This document shows, in pieces, positions 29,144 to 37,807 of a DNA stretch of 64,000 bases (position 1 is its first letter; every line of letters starts with the position of its first letter). The notes under the pieces were generated by a model. It was not told where the DNA came from and did not search any database. It was given only the letters and a program-made list of their open reading frames with translations. Position numbers and translations under genes: made by a program. Location of the stretch: the NCBI RefSeq assembly GCF_012272825.1, contig NZ_JAAWWS010000136.1:31946-95945 (forward strand), read 5' to 3'. Origin of the DNA: Wenzhouxiangella sp. XN79A (GTDB lineage Bacteria > Pseudomonadota > Gammaproteobacteria > Xanthomonadales > Wenzhouxiangellaceae).

Positions 29144-30382
29144 ATGAATTCGCCGGTCGGGATCGACGCCGCGGCGTTTGCCGGTCCCCACGCCTGTCTC
29201 GACCTGGCCGATCTGGCCGCGGCCCGCGGCGTCGACCCCGACAAGTTCGTGCTCGGCCTCGGCCAGCGCCGGATGGCGATCGCCTCGCCGTGCGAGGACA
29301 CCGTCACCCTCGCGGTCGACGCCGGTCGCCGGGCGCTGGCGGCGTTCGACATCGATCCGGCCGAGATCGGCACGCTGATCGTCGGCACCGAGACCGGCGT
29401 CGACCACAGCAAGCCGGTGGCCGTCTACGTCCACGAACTGCTCGGCCTCGACGCGCGCTGCCGCACTTTCGAAACCAAGCATGCCTGCTACGGCGCGATG
29501 GCCGGGCTGACCGCGTCGATGGACTGGATCGCCGCCGGCCGGGCGCGCGGACGCAAGGCGCTGGTCATCGCCTCCGACATCGCCCGCTATGGCCTGGGCA
29601 CGCCGGGCGAACCGACCCAGGGCGCCGGTGCCGTGGCGCTGGTGGTCGCCGACCGGCCGCGCCTGCTGACCGTCGACCCGGCCACGATCGGCGACTACAC
29701 CCGCCAGGTCATGGACTTCTGGCGACCGCTGTATTCCAAGGTCGCCTTTGCCGATGGGCACTACTCGATCCAGTGCTACCTCGACGCGCTGGTCGGCGCG
29801 CGAGCCGACGCGGTGGGCGAGGGCGCGGCGCTGCTCGACGAGCTGGCCGCCTGCCTGTATCACGTGCCGTTCGTGAAGATGGCCAAGAAGGCGCACCAGC
29901 GCCACCTCGAGATCGAGCGCGGCGCGCCGCTGGATCGCGACAGCGATGCCGACCGGCAAGCGCTGGCCGCCAGCCTGTCGAGCCGGGTCGAGCCGTGGCT
30001 GACGCTCAACGCCGAGATCGGCAACATCTACACCGGCTCGCTGTTCCTGTCGCTGATCGACCTGCTGCGCCAGGCCGCCGAGCGCTTTTCCGGGCGGACG
30101 GTCAGCCTGTTTTCCTACGGCAGCGGCTGCGGCGCGACCTTCTGCCTCGGCGAGATCACCGGGACCGCGGCGCAGTGGGCCTCGGCACTGGACCCGTCCG
30201 AAGACCTGGCCCGTCGGTACCGCCTGAATATCGAGGACTACGAGCGGCTGGTCCGCGACGGCGAGCAGGCCGACACCGCCGAATCACTGGACCCGACCAG
30301 CTACGGCCTGTCCGACGGCCTGTTCTACGTCGGCACCGTCGACCACCAGCGGCGATACGTGGAGAGCAGGGCTGAGCGGTGA
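29144..30382 (+). CDS. Hydroxymethylglutaryl-CoA synthase
   Basis: Condenses acetyl-CoA with acetoacetyl-CoA, the first committed step of the mevalonate route, or acts in beta-branching. 412 residues with the full catalytic set: Glu83 (VGTETGVDHSK), Cys115 (KHACYGAMAG) and His240 (YHVPFVKMAKKA), plus the C-terminal NIYTGSLFLSL and FSYGSGCGA motifs. No other mevalonate gene is in the window. The last codons run into the first repeats of the adjoining heptamer array: the native-looking end is near VGTVDHQRRYV, and the TGA lies within the second repeat unit. Confidence 0.9.
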   Translation: MNSPVGIDAAAFAGPHACLDLADLAAARGVDPDKFVLGLGQRRMAIASPCEDTVTLAVDAGRRALAAFDIDPAEIGTLIVGTETGVDHSKPVAVYVHELLGLDARCRTFETKHACYGAMAGLTASMDWIAAGRARGRKALVIASDIARYGLGTPGEPTQGAGAVALVVADRPRLLTVDPATIGDYTRQVMDFWRPLYSKVAFADGHYSIQCYLDALVGARADAVGEGAALLDELAACLYHVPFVKMAKKAHQRHLEIERGAPLDRDSDADRQALAASLSSRVEPWLTLNAEIGNIYTGSLFLSLIDLLRQAAERFSGRTVSLFSYGSGCGATFCLGEITGTAAQWASALDPSEDLARRYRLNIEDYERLVRDGEQADTAESLDPTSYGLSDGLFYVGTVDHQRRYVESRAER

Positions 30383-30568
30383 GCGGTGAGCGGTGAGCGG
30401 TAAGCGGTGAGCGGTGAGCGGTGAGCGGTGAGCGGTGAGCGGTGAGCGGTGAGCGGTGAGCGGTGAGCGGTGAGCGGTGAGCGGTGAGCGGTGAGCGGTA
30501 AGCGGTAAGCGGTAAGCGGTAAGCGGTGAGCGGTGAGCGGTGAGCGGTGAGCGGTGAGCGGTGAGCGA
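30373..30568. repeat. 28 tandem copies of a 7-bp unit (TGAGCGG)
   Basis: An uninterrupted run from 30373 to 30568 in strict 7-bp phase; units at 30401 and at 30499-30526 (four in a row) read TAAGCGG, and the last reads TGAGCGA. Because 7 is coprime with 3, the plus strand has TGA or TAA stops in all three frames, while the minus strand is open in all three frames and spells the same heptapeptide cycle (LTAHRSP). It begins inside the HMG-CoA synthase stop region. Confidence 0.97.
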
Positions 30569-30658
30569 TGAACCCGAACCCCGAACCCTGAACCCTGAAA
30601 CCTGAAACCTGAAACCTGAAAACTGAAAACTGAAAACTGAAAACTGAAAACTGAAACC
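30569..30658. repeat. Second 7-bp tandem array (TGAACCC / TGAAACC / TGAAAAC)
   Basis: Directly abuts the first array, in phase at the junction, and grades from TGAACCC through TGAAACC to five TGAAAAC units and back to TGAAACC. Both arrays keep the TGA at the start of each unit. A pyrimidine-rich stretch (30700-30770) then leads to the convergent dnaE2 stop. Confidence 0.9.
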
Positions 30659-30776
30659 TGGTCCCTGCCCATCCCCTCCGTCCCTGCCTCCAGGCGGCGG
30701 CTGCACGCGATGCGCTTGGCCGGGTCCCGGCAGCCACCCACTCGTTCCTTTCCCCTCGCCCCCTCGTCCCGGCGTT

Positions 30777-33700
30777 TCAGCAAAAATCCCGCGAGTCCGC
30801 GGCCAGTCCGTCCAGCCAGCCGTCCAGGGTCTCGAAACGATGCGCCACCACGTGCTGGGTGCCGTTGGCGTTCTGAAGCGTTCCGACGACCTTCAGCAGC
30901 GTTGCCTGCAGCACTTCGGCCCGGAACCGCTCCAGCAGCTTCGGCCAGACGATCACGTTGATGATCCCGGTCTCGTCTTCCAGCGACAGGAACACCACGC
31001 CCGAGGCGGTGCCCGGCCGCTGGCGGTGGGTGACGACGCCGGCGGCCTGGACCGCACTGCCGTCGGGCAGGGCGGCCAGCGCCCGGGCCGGCTTGACCCG
31101 CGCGCCCAGCCGGCGGCGCAGTTGTCCGATCGGGTGATGGTCCAGCGACAGGCCGGTGGCGGCGTAGTCGTCGAGCAGGTCTTCGCGCACGCCCGGCAGG
31201 CCGAGCTGCGGTTGCTGCTCGGCCAGCTGCGCATGGGCCAGCAGATCACCCTGGCGGCGTGCGCCGAGGGCCTGCCAGCGCGCCCGCCGCCGATGTCCGG
31301 CCAGCCCCTTCAGCGCGCCGGCCTCGGCCAGCGCGCGGATTGCCTTCGCGTCCAGCCCGGCGCGTTCGGCCAGTTCGCCGGTGTCGCGGAACGGCGCATG
31401 GGCGCGCGCCGCGACCAGCCGCTCGGCGGCCTCGCCGGCCAGGCCGCGGACCAGGCGCAGGCCCAGCCGGATGGCCGGGTTGCTGGTGCTGCAATTGTCG
31501 TTCCACTCATGGCCGCCGCGCGGGTCCGGGCACAGCGAGCAGTCCACGTCGCTGGCCCGCACGTCGACCGGCAGCACGCGCACGCCGTGCCGGCGCACGT
31601 CGGCGATCAGCTGGGCCGGCGCGTAGAAGCCCATCGGCTGGCTGTTGAGCAGGCCGCAGCAGAACGCCGCCGGGTGATGGCGCTTCAGCCACGACGAGAA
31701 GTAGGTCAGCAACGCGAAACTGGCCGCGTGCGACTCGGGAAAACCGTAGTCGCCGAAGCCGCAGATCTGGCCGTAGATCCGTTCGGCGAACGCCAGCGAA
31801 TAGCCGCGCGCCAGCATGCCGTCGATCAGCTTGTCGCGGAACGGTTCCAGTCCGCCGCGACGCTTCCAGGCCGCCATCGCCCGCCGCAGCTGGTCGGCCT
31901 CGCCGGGGGTGAAGCCGGCCGCGACGATCGCGATCTGCATGACCTGCTCCTGGAAGATCGGCACGCCCAGGGTGCGCTTCAGCACGCTCTCCAGCGCCGG
32001 GCCGGGATAGCTCACCCGGCTCGGATCGTCGCGCCGCTCGAGGTAGGGATGGACCATGTCGCCCTGGATCGGGCCGGGCCGGACGATCGCGACCTCGATG
32101 ACCAGGTCGTAGAAGCAGCGGGGCTTCAGCCGCGGGAGCATCGCCATCTGGGCCCGCGATTCGACCTGGAACACCCCGACCGCATCGCCGGCGGCCAGCA
32201 TGGTGTAGGTGGCCGGGTCCTCGCGCGGGATCGCGGCCAGGCTCAGGGGTCCGTCCTCGGCGCCCGATCGTCGCCGCCAGCCGTTGACGAGGTCCAGCCC
32301 CTTGCGCAGCGCGGTCAGCATGCCGAGCGCCAGGCAGTCGACCTTCAGCAGGCCCAGCGTTTCCAGGTCGTCCTTGTCCCACTGGATGATGGTCCGGTCG
32401 GCCATCGCGGCGTTCTCCACCGGCACCAGCTCGTGCAGCGGTGCATCGCTGATCACCATGCCGCCGACGTGCTGCGACAGGTGGCGCGGCATGCCGATGA
32501 GCTCGGAGGTCAATGTCAGCAGCTGGCCGACCGCGGCCGAGTCCGGGTCGAAGCCGGCCGCGCGCAGTCGTTCGGGCCAGCAGTCGGGCTGGTCCCACCA
32601 GGCCAGCGAGGCGGTCAGCCGGCTCATCCGGGTCGGGTCCAGGCCCAGCGCGCGACCGACGTCCTTCAGCGCGCTCTTCGGCCGGTAGTGGATGACGGTG
32701 GCGGCCAGCGCGGCGCGCTCGCGGCCGTACTTCGCATAGATGTACTGCAGCACCTCCTCGCGCCGCTCGTGTTCGAAGTCGACGTCGATGTCGGGCGGCT
32801 CGTTGCGTTCCTTCGAGATGAAGCGCTCGAACAGCAGCTGCTGGGTCGAGGGGTCGACCTCGGTGATGCCCAGGCAATAGCAGACGGCCGAGTTGGCCGC
32901 TGAACCGCGGCCCTGGCACAGGATGCCGCGGCCGCGGGCGAATTCGACGACATCATGGACGGTCAGGAAGAAGGCCTCGAAGCCCATCTCCTCGATCAGC
33001 CTCAGTTCGTGTGCGATCTGGGCGCGGACCGCCTCCGGCGGCCCGTCCGGCCAGCGTCGCCGCAGCCCGTCCAGGGTCAGCCGGCGCAGGTGCTGGGTCG
33101 GCGTCAGCGGTTCCGGGACCAATTCCTTCGGATAGCGGTAGTTCAGGCCGTCGAGCCGGAACGCGCAGCGCTCGGCCAGCCGGACCGTCTCCTCCAGCCA
33201 GGCGGCGGGGTAGAGGCGGGCCAGCGTCTCGCGCGGCCGCAGGTGCGCCTCGCCGTTGGCGGCCAGGGCGCGGCCGCATTCGGCCAGCGGCCGGTTGCAG
33301 TCCAGCGCGGTCAGCACGTCGAGCAGCGCGCGCCGGCTCCGGCGGTGCATCCGGACGTCGCCGCAGGCCAGCCGGGGCAGGTCATGGCGGCGGCCGAACG
33401 CGTCCAGCCGCTCGAACGCGGCCCGCTCGCCGGGCACCAGCCGGCGCGTCGCGCCCAGCCACAGCCGGTCGCCGAACGCCGCGCGCAGCGGTTCGAGCAG
33501 CATCGCGGCGCGTTCCAGGTCGTCGGCGGGTGCTTTCCAGATTGCAGTAACCTGGTCAAGACCTTCGTTCAGGTCATTGATCTGAAATCGGTAACTTCCT
33601 TTCTTCGCTCGCCTGCGTGCTTGTGTGATCAGCCGACAGATGCGTGCGTAACCGGCCTGGCTCTCGGCCAGCAGCACCAGCGGGGTGCCGCATTCAGCGA

Positions 33701-33932
33701 CCAGTTCGGTCCCGACGATCAGCGGCAGGCCGACGGCCTGCGCCGCCTCGTGGGCCCGGACCACGCCGGCCATCGAGCAGGTGTCGGTCAACGCCAGCGC
33801 CCGGTAGCCCAGCGCGTGGGCGCGCTCGACCAGTTCGGCGGGCGACGACGCGGCCCGGCGGAAGCTGAAGTGGCTCAGCGCGTGCAGTTCGGCGTAGTCG
33901 GCGGCGTGATGAGCGGGAGCGGGCATGCACAC
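30777..33932 (-). CDS. dnaE2: Error-prone DNA polymerase III alpha subunit DnaE2 (ImuC)
   Basis: C-family polymerase for SOS-induced translesion synthesis, 1051 residues against about 1160 for DnaE1. PHP domain at about 12-210 (LHALSHFSFRRAASSPAELV, ALTDTCSMAG); palm with catalytic Asp pair in PPDIDVDFEHERR; finger motifs HVGGMVISD and FQVESRAQMAMLPRLKPR; C-terminal OB fold near 945-1010 (GVVFLSLEDETGIINVIVWP). It lacks the tau-binding C-terminus of replicative DnaE. A GTG at 33932 and ATG at 33926 are both possible; neither has an SD. A LexA box lies just upstream. The usual imuA/imuB partners are not adjacent. Confidence 0.95.
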   Translation of the reverse strand: MCMPAPAHHAADYAELHALSHFSFRRAASSPAELVERAHALGYRALALTDTCSMAGVVRAHEAAQAVGLPLIVGTELVAECGTPLVLLAESQAGYARICRLITQARRRAKKGSYRFQINDLNEGLDQVTAIWKAPADDLERAAMLLEPLRAAFGDRLWLGATRRLVPGERAAFERLDAFGRRHDLPRLACGDVRMHRRSRRALLDVLTALDCNRPLAECGRALAANGEAHLRPRETLARLYPAAWLEETVRLAERCAFRLDGLNYRYPKELVPEPLTPTQHLRRLTLDGLRRRWPDGPPEAVRAQIAHELRLIEEMGFEAFFLTVHDVVEFARGRGILCQGRGSAANSAVCYCLGITEVDPSTQQLLFERFISKERNEPPDIDVDFEHERREEVLQYIYAKYGRERAALAATVIHYRPKSALKDVGRALGLDPTRMSRLTASLAWWDQPDCWPERLRAAGFDPDSAAVGQLLTLTSELIGMPRHLSQHVGGMVISDAPLHELVPVENAAMADRTIIQWDKDDLETLGLLKVDCLALGMLTALRKGLDLVNGWRRRSGAEDGPLSLAAIPREDPATYTMLAAGDAVGVFQVESRAQMAMLPRLKPRCFYDLVIEVAIVRPGPIQGDMVHPYLERRDDPSRVSYPGPALESVLKRTLGVPIFQEQVMQIAIVAAGFTPGEADQLRRAMAAWKRRGGLEPFRDKLIDGMLARGYSLAFAERIYGQICGFGDYGFPESHAASFALLTYFSSWLKRHHPAAFCCGLLNSQPMGFYAPAQLIADVRRHGVRVLPVDVRASDVDCSLCPDPRGGHEWNDNCSTSNPAIRLGLRLVRGLAGEAAERLVAARAHAPFRDTGELAERAGLDAKAIRALAEAGALKGLAGHRRRARWQALGARRQGDLLAHAQLAEQQPQLGLPGVREDLLDDYAATGLSLDHHPIGQLRRRLGARVKPARALAALPDGSAVQAAGVVTHRQRPGTASGVVFLSLEDETGIINVIVWPKLLERFRAEVLQATLLKVVGTLQNANGTQHVVAHRFETLDGWLDGLAADSRDFC

Positions 33933-33938
33933 AGGATA

Positions 33939-33954
33939 CTGTATGCAAGTACAG
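33939..33954 (-). promoter_or_regulatory. LexA (SOS) box controlling dnaE2
   Basis: CTGTATGCAAGTACAG has the CTGT-N8-ACAG form of the gammaproteobacterial LexA operator, within a slightly longer inverted repeat (ACTGTAT...GTACAGT). It ends 7 bp before the GTG at 33932, so LexA binding would block dnaE2 transcription directly. SOS control of dnaE2 is well known in other bacteria. Confidence 0.85.
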
Positions 33955-33990
33955 TTTCCGGTGTGTGTGCACGCCCGGGGCCTCGTCCGA

Positions 33991-34878
33991 TCAGGCCGCG
34001 GTCAGCGTTCCCGCCCGATAGTCGGCCAGCGCCTGCTCGATTTCCTCGCGGGTGTTCATCACGAAGGGCCCGTACTGGACGACCGGTTCGCCGATCGGCT
34101 TCGCGGCCAGCAGCAGCATGCGGGCCGGGGCGTCGTCGGGGGCGGCCAGCGTGACCCGGTCGCCGGGGCCGAGCAGGCCGGCGGTGTGAGCCGAAAGCGA
34201 TTCGGCGTCGTCTTCGCGCACGACCCGCGGCACTCCGTCGATCGCGTAGACGAAGGCGTTGTGGCCCGGCTCCAGCATCACCGTCAACCGCCGGCCGGCA
34301 TCCAGCGCGACGTCGACGAGCAGCGGGTCGGTGCTGCGCTCCCGGTCGGGATTGACCGCACCGCGCAGTATCGACTCGGCGTCGTCGACGATGACGCGTG
34401 TCTGGCCGGCGATCGCGCGTACGTGCACGCCTTCGGCCGGAACGGATTCCGGAATCGCCTCCGGGGCCAGGTCGCGGTAATCGGCCGGCCTCATCTTCTC
34501 CGCCGCAGGCAGGTTGATCCAGAGCTGGAAGCCCCGCAGACGGCCCTCGCGCTGGCGCGGCATCTCCGAGTGGATCACGCCGCGGCCGGCGGTCATCCAC
34601 TGCACGCCGCCGGGGTCGAGCCGCCCGGTGTTGCCCATGTGGTCCTTGTGCTCCATCCGGCCGTCGAGCATGTAGGTCACGGTCTCGAAACCACGGTGCG
34701 GGTGCGGCGGGAAGCCGGCGATGTAGTCGTCGGGGTCGTCCGACGAGAACTCGTCGAGCATCAGGAACGGGTCCAGGTGGAGGCCGCGCTGCGCGCCGAG
34801 GCTGCGCCGGAGCTTCACGCCGGCGCCGTCGGCGGTCGGGATCGCGTCGATGCGGAATCGGATCGTGCGTTCGGTCAT
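33991..34878 (-). CDS. Pirin family protein
   Basis: Bicupin of 295 residues, possibly a quercetinase-like dioxygenase. The N-terminal cupin carries the metal ligands in FPPHPHRGFETVTYM and the Glu/His of GVIHSEMP; MEHKDHMGNTGRLDPGGVQWMT (split here: MEHKDHMGNTG and LDPGGVQWMT) is the pirin signature. The C-terminal cupin contains GHNAFVYAIDG. The ATG at 34878 follows AGGAGA. It lies 27 bp after the azoreductase gene on the same strand, so both probably form one unit controlled by the divergent LysR regulator. Confidence 0.9.
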   Translation of the reverse strand: MTERTIRFRIDAIPTADGAGVKLRRSLGAQRGLHLDPFLMLDEFSSDDPDDYIAGFPPHPHRGFETVTYMLDGRMEHKDHMGNTGRLDPGGVQWMTAGRGVIHSEMPRQREGRLRGFQLWINLPAAEKMRPADYRDLAPEAIPESVPAEGVHVRAIAGQTRVIVDDAESILRGAVNPDRERSTDPLLVDVALDAGRRLTVMLEPGHNAFVYAIDGVPRVVREDDAESLSAHTAGLLGPGDRVTLAAPDDAPARMLLLAAKPIGEPVVQYGPFVMNTREEIEQALADYRAGTLTAA

Positions 34879-34905
34879 GGGTAATCTCCTGTCCGTGCCG
34901 GACAA

Positions 34906-35508
34906 TCAGGCGGCCAGGCGGGCCAGTTCGTCACCGGCCTGTTCGAGCGAGCTTCGAGCCCGATCCTCGCCCATCGCCAGGCCTTCGGCGTGAACGAATT
35001 CCACCGGGCCCAGCCCGAGGAAGCCGAGGAAGGTCTCGACGAACGGTGTGTGGCTGTCGGCCGGCGTGCCGGCGTAGCGGCCGCCGCGGGTCGAGACCAC
35101 CACCGCCCGTCGCCCGGTCAGCAGGCCCTCGGGGCCGTTCTCGGTGTAGCGGAAGGTGATGCCGGCGCGCGCGACGTGGTCCATCCAGCTCTTGAGCACC
35201 GACGGCACGCCGAAGTTGTACATCGGGGCGGCGATGACCACGAGGTCGGCGGCCTGCAGCTCGGCGATCGCGCGATCGGACCAGGCGGTCCGCTCGCGCT
35301 GGTCGGCGTCGCGCTCGGCGGCCGGCGTGGCGAAGGCCCGGAAGGTTGCGCCGTCCAGGTGCGGCGGAGGGTCGGCGGCGAGGTCGCGATGCGTCACGGT
35401 CAGGTCGGGTTCCGTGCCGCGCAGTTCGTCGATGTAGCGCGCGGCCAGGCGGGAGGAATGGCCGTCGGTGCCGTTCAGGCTGGAAGTGATCAGGAGCACA
35501 TGGGTCAT
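34906..35508 (-). CDS. azoR: FMN-dependent NADH-azoreductase
   Basis: Flavodoxin-fold NAD(P)H:quinone/azo oxidoreductase, 200 residues. The FMN phosphate loop ITSSLNGTDGHSSRLA is at about 6-21, APMYNFGVPSVLKSWMDHV at about 93-111 and STRGGRY at about 138-144, as in AzoR proteins. Likely detoxifies quinones and other electrophiles. The ATG at 35508 gives the family start MTHVLLITSS; an in-frame start 11 codons upstream does not. A promoter-like TATGCT (rev. complement of 35541-35546) lies about 30 bp upstream. Confidence 0.92.
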   Translation of the reverse strand: MTHVLLITSSLNGTDGHSSRLAARYIDELRGTEPDLTVTHRDLAADPPPHLDGATFRAFATPAAERDADQRERTAWSDRAIAELQAADLVVIAAPMYNFGVPSVLKSWMDHVARAGITFRYTENGPEGLLTGRRAVVVSTRGGRYAGTPADSHTPFVETFLGFLGLGPVEFVHAEGLAMGEDRARSSLEQAGDELARLAA

Positions 35509-35539
35509 GACTGGGGGTCCGGTGGAAGGAACATGGCGC

Positions 35540-35606
35540 AAGCATAGGATTGATTCGATCGATAGAAAAGCGGATAATTTCGCGATAAATGATCGAATGA
35601 ATCGAT
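35540..35606. promoter_or_regulatory. Divergent azoR / lysR regulatory region
   Basis: An A+T-rich 98-bp intergenic region in G+C-rich surroundings. Inverted half-sites ATTCGATC (35553-35560) and GATCGAAT (35591-35598), embedded in several ATCGAT words, form the likely LysR-type operator. On the minus strand TTTCTA (35563-35568) and TATGCT (35541-35546) at a 16-bp spacing could be the azoR promoter. Confidence 0.5.
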
Positions 35607-36500
35607 ATGAAAGACATCGAACGAGCCGCCCGGGTCACGCTGGACCAGTGGCGCGCGCTGGTCGCGGTGGTCGATGCCGGAAGCTACGCGGCCGCCGCCG
35701 AGCGTCTGCACAAGTCCCAGTCGTCCGTGACCCACGCGGTGCAGCGCATTGCCGAGCAGCTCGATGTCGTCCTGTTCCGCCGCGAGGGGCGGCGGGCCGT
35801 GTTGACCGAGCCGGGTGGGGTCTTGGTCCGACGCGCGCGCCAGCTGCTCGACGAGGCCGGCAGGCTCGAGCGACTGGCCGGCGCGCTGGCCGCCGGCGAG
35901 CCGGCCGAACTGCGCCTGGCCGTGGAAATCATCTACCCGACCTGGCAGCTGCTCGAAATCCTGGCCGAGTTCGGTGAAATGCACCCCGATACGCGGATCG
36001 AGCTGCATGAATCGGTGCTCGGCGGCACGCAGGAGCTGATCGAGCGAGGTGACGTGGACCTGGCGATCGGTTCGCGGGTGCCGCCGGGATTCGTCGGTGA
36101 GCGGTTGATGGACATGGAGTTCCTGTGCTGCGCTGCACCGTCGCATCCGCTGCACCGGCTCGGCCGCGAGCTGACCCTCGACGACTTGCGTCGCCATCGC
36201 CACCTGCTGGTCCGCGACACCGGCAGCCGGCGGCGGGCCGGGGTCCGGGGGCTGGAGGCCGAGCAGCGCTGGACGGTCAGCCACAAGGCCACGTCGATCC
36301 GCGCGGCCTGCATGGGGCTGGGCTTTGCCTGGTTCGCTGCCTCGAACATCCGCGACGAGCTCGAATCCGGTGAGCTCGTGCCGCTGCCGCTGGGACCGGT
36401 CGGGGTGCGGACCGGAACCCTGTTCCTGATCCACCCCGATCCGGACGCGGCATCGAGCTCGATGCAGGCGCTGATGCAGGGCTTCCGGGCCCGGATCTGA
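35607..36500 (+). CDS. LysR-family transcriptional regulator
   Basis: 297 residues. The N-terminal winged helix at about 10-68 contains LDQWRALVAVVDAGSYAAAAERLHKSQSSVTHAVQRI (quoted in parts: DAGSYAAAAERLHKSQSSVT), with the family's hydrophobic spacing; the effector domain starts near 92 (ELRLAVEIIYPTWQLLEIL) and contains GDVDLAIGSRVPPGF. Transcribed away from the azoreductase-pirin pair, which it probably controls in response to electrophiles or quinones; that target is inferred from arrangement alone. Confidence 0.9.
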   Translation: MKDIERAARVTLDQWRALVAVVDAGSYAAAAERLHKSQSSVTHAVQRIAEQLDVVLFRREGRRAVLTEPGGVLVRRARQLLDEAGRLERLAGALAAGEPAELRLAVEIIYPTWQLLEILAEFGEMHPDTRIELHESVLGGTQELIERGDVDLAIGSRVPPGFVGERLMDMEFLCCAAPSHPLHRLGRELTLDDLRRHRHLLVRDTGSRRRAGVRGLEAEQRWTVSHKATSIRAACMGLGFAWFAASNIRDELESGELVPLPLGPVGVRTGTLFLIHPDPDAASSSMQALMQGFRARI

Positions 36501-36651
36501 CATGAACCCGACACCACGTGTTCATTCCGTTCTGGAACAATTCCGGTGCATGGGGCCCGGCTCTGCAACAATAATGAAACAAAACTGCAATACCGTTCCT
36601 GCCGTCGCGAGGGCAGCTCTCGACACGACATCCAATCGAAAGGCCAGACGC

Positions 36652-37779
36652 ATGACTCGACTCATCGTTCGTTCGATCGCGCTTTCCGCGCTGCTCGTCG
36701 CCACCGCGGCCCCCGCCTGGGACGTCAGCGGTGATTTCAGGACCCACCTGTATACCGAGGCCTGGCGCGATACCCGCGACGGGGCGACGGAAAGCAGCGC
36801 CGAGTCCGGCGCCCGGTTCCGGCTGCGTCTGCGCGAGGCCATCAACGAACGCTGCCGCTTCCAGACCCGGTTCGCCGCGACCGTGGTCGACGAAGGCAAC
36901 GACTTCGATTTCTACATCCGGGCCAACCGGGATTCGGGCACCGAGGTCAACCCCGGCACCGCGACGCTCGACGAGTTCTTCGTGGCCTGCGAATCCGGCG
37001 CGTCGGAGTGGCGGGTCGGCCGCATGCAGTCCAACCTCGATTCCATTCACATGGCCACGCGCAGTTTCGACCGCAGCCAGGCCAGCGCGATCAACATCGG
37101 CTGGACCGACGCGATCGCCTACCGCCGCAACTTCGACAACGGCTGGTACGGCGAGGCGCTGCTGCAGTACAACGGCCGCGACGGTAACGGCCAGACCTTC
37201 CGCGGTCCGATCACCTTCGACGACAGCGATGCCCGGATCGGCTTCTTCGGCGTGCTCGGAAGCGACGAGGCGGCCGGGCCGATCCTGATGCGCGCGCTGT
37301 CGCTGACCGTCTATCCGGACGCCCTGGCGCCGGCCGGCACGGCCAGTGCCGAGCGCGACGACTACGTGATGGCGGCGTTCAAGATCGGCGCCGGCTGGGA
37401 CGTCGACGACGCCGGTCGCCGGCTGATCGCGATCGGCGAGATCGCGCACGCCCCGAACACCCCGCTGAAGTCCGCGCTCGGCCTGCCGGGCCAGGGCGAT
37501 GTCGACGGTTGGGGCTGGCAGGTCGGCACGGACCTGGAAAACATTCTTCCGAACAACTCCGTCGGCATCAACTACGGCCAGTCCGACGGCGGCATGCTGA
37601 TCTCCAACGACTTCCGCCAGAACAACGAGCTGTTCGAGTTCCGCTGGCAGTACCAGGTCACCTCGGCGCTGCGCTTCGAGTTCCGCTACCGCTGGCGCCG
37701 CGAGCTGGAGCGCCGCATCGGTGCCGAGTTCCTGCAGCGCGACCGCGACGTCCGTCTGCGCGCGACCTACAAGTTCTGA
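36652..37779 (+). CDS. Outer-membrane beta-barrel (porin-like) protein
   Basis: 375 residues. A signal peptide ends near residue 22 (TAAPAWD). The mature protein consists of alternating amphipathic strands with aromatic ends (FRTHLYTEAW, RFRLRLREAI, FYIRANRDS, WYGEALLQYN), and terminates in ATYKF, a C-terminal Phe typical of BAM substrates. No channel family could be named; alginate-export-like or general porins share this look. The ATG at 36652 starts directly at the signal peptide. The upstream gap has GGAACAATTCC (36534-36544), a palindromic word of unknown meaning. Confidence 0.75.
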   Translation: MTRLIVRSIALSALLVATAAPAWDVSGDFRTHLYTEAWRDTRDGATESSAESGARFRLRLREAINERCRFQTRFAATVVDEGNDFDFYIRANRDSGTEVNPGTATLDEFFVACESGASEWRVGRMQSNLDSIHMATRSFDRSQASAINIGWTDAIAYRRNFDNGWYGEALLQYNGRDGNGQTFRGPITFDDSDARIGFFGVLGSDEAAGPILMRALSLTVYPDALAPAGTASAERDDYVMAAFKIGAGWDVDDAGRRLIAIGEIAHAPNTPLKSALGLPGQGDVDGWGWQVGTDLENILPNNSVGINYGQSDGGMLISNDFRQNNELFEFRWQYQVTSALRFEFRYRWRRELERRIGAEFLQRDRDVRLRATYKF

Positions 37780-37807
37780 ATCGTCGATGCCCGGACCGGC
37801 CGGCGGG

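Noticed and set aside
30373..30658. CRISPR array
   Set aside because: Repeats are 7 bp without spacers; no cas genes are present.
30156..30783. Minus-strand open frames across the heptamer arrays, encoding cyclic heptapeptides
   Set aside because: All three frames are open only because each repeat unit lacks stops on that strand; there is no start context, and the frames end within the HMG-CoA synthase gene on the other strand or in dnaE2.
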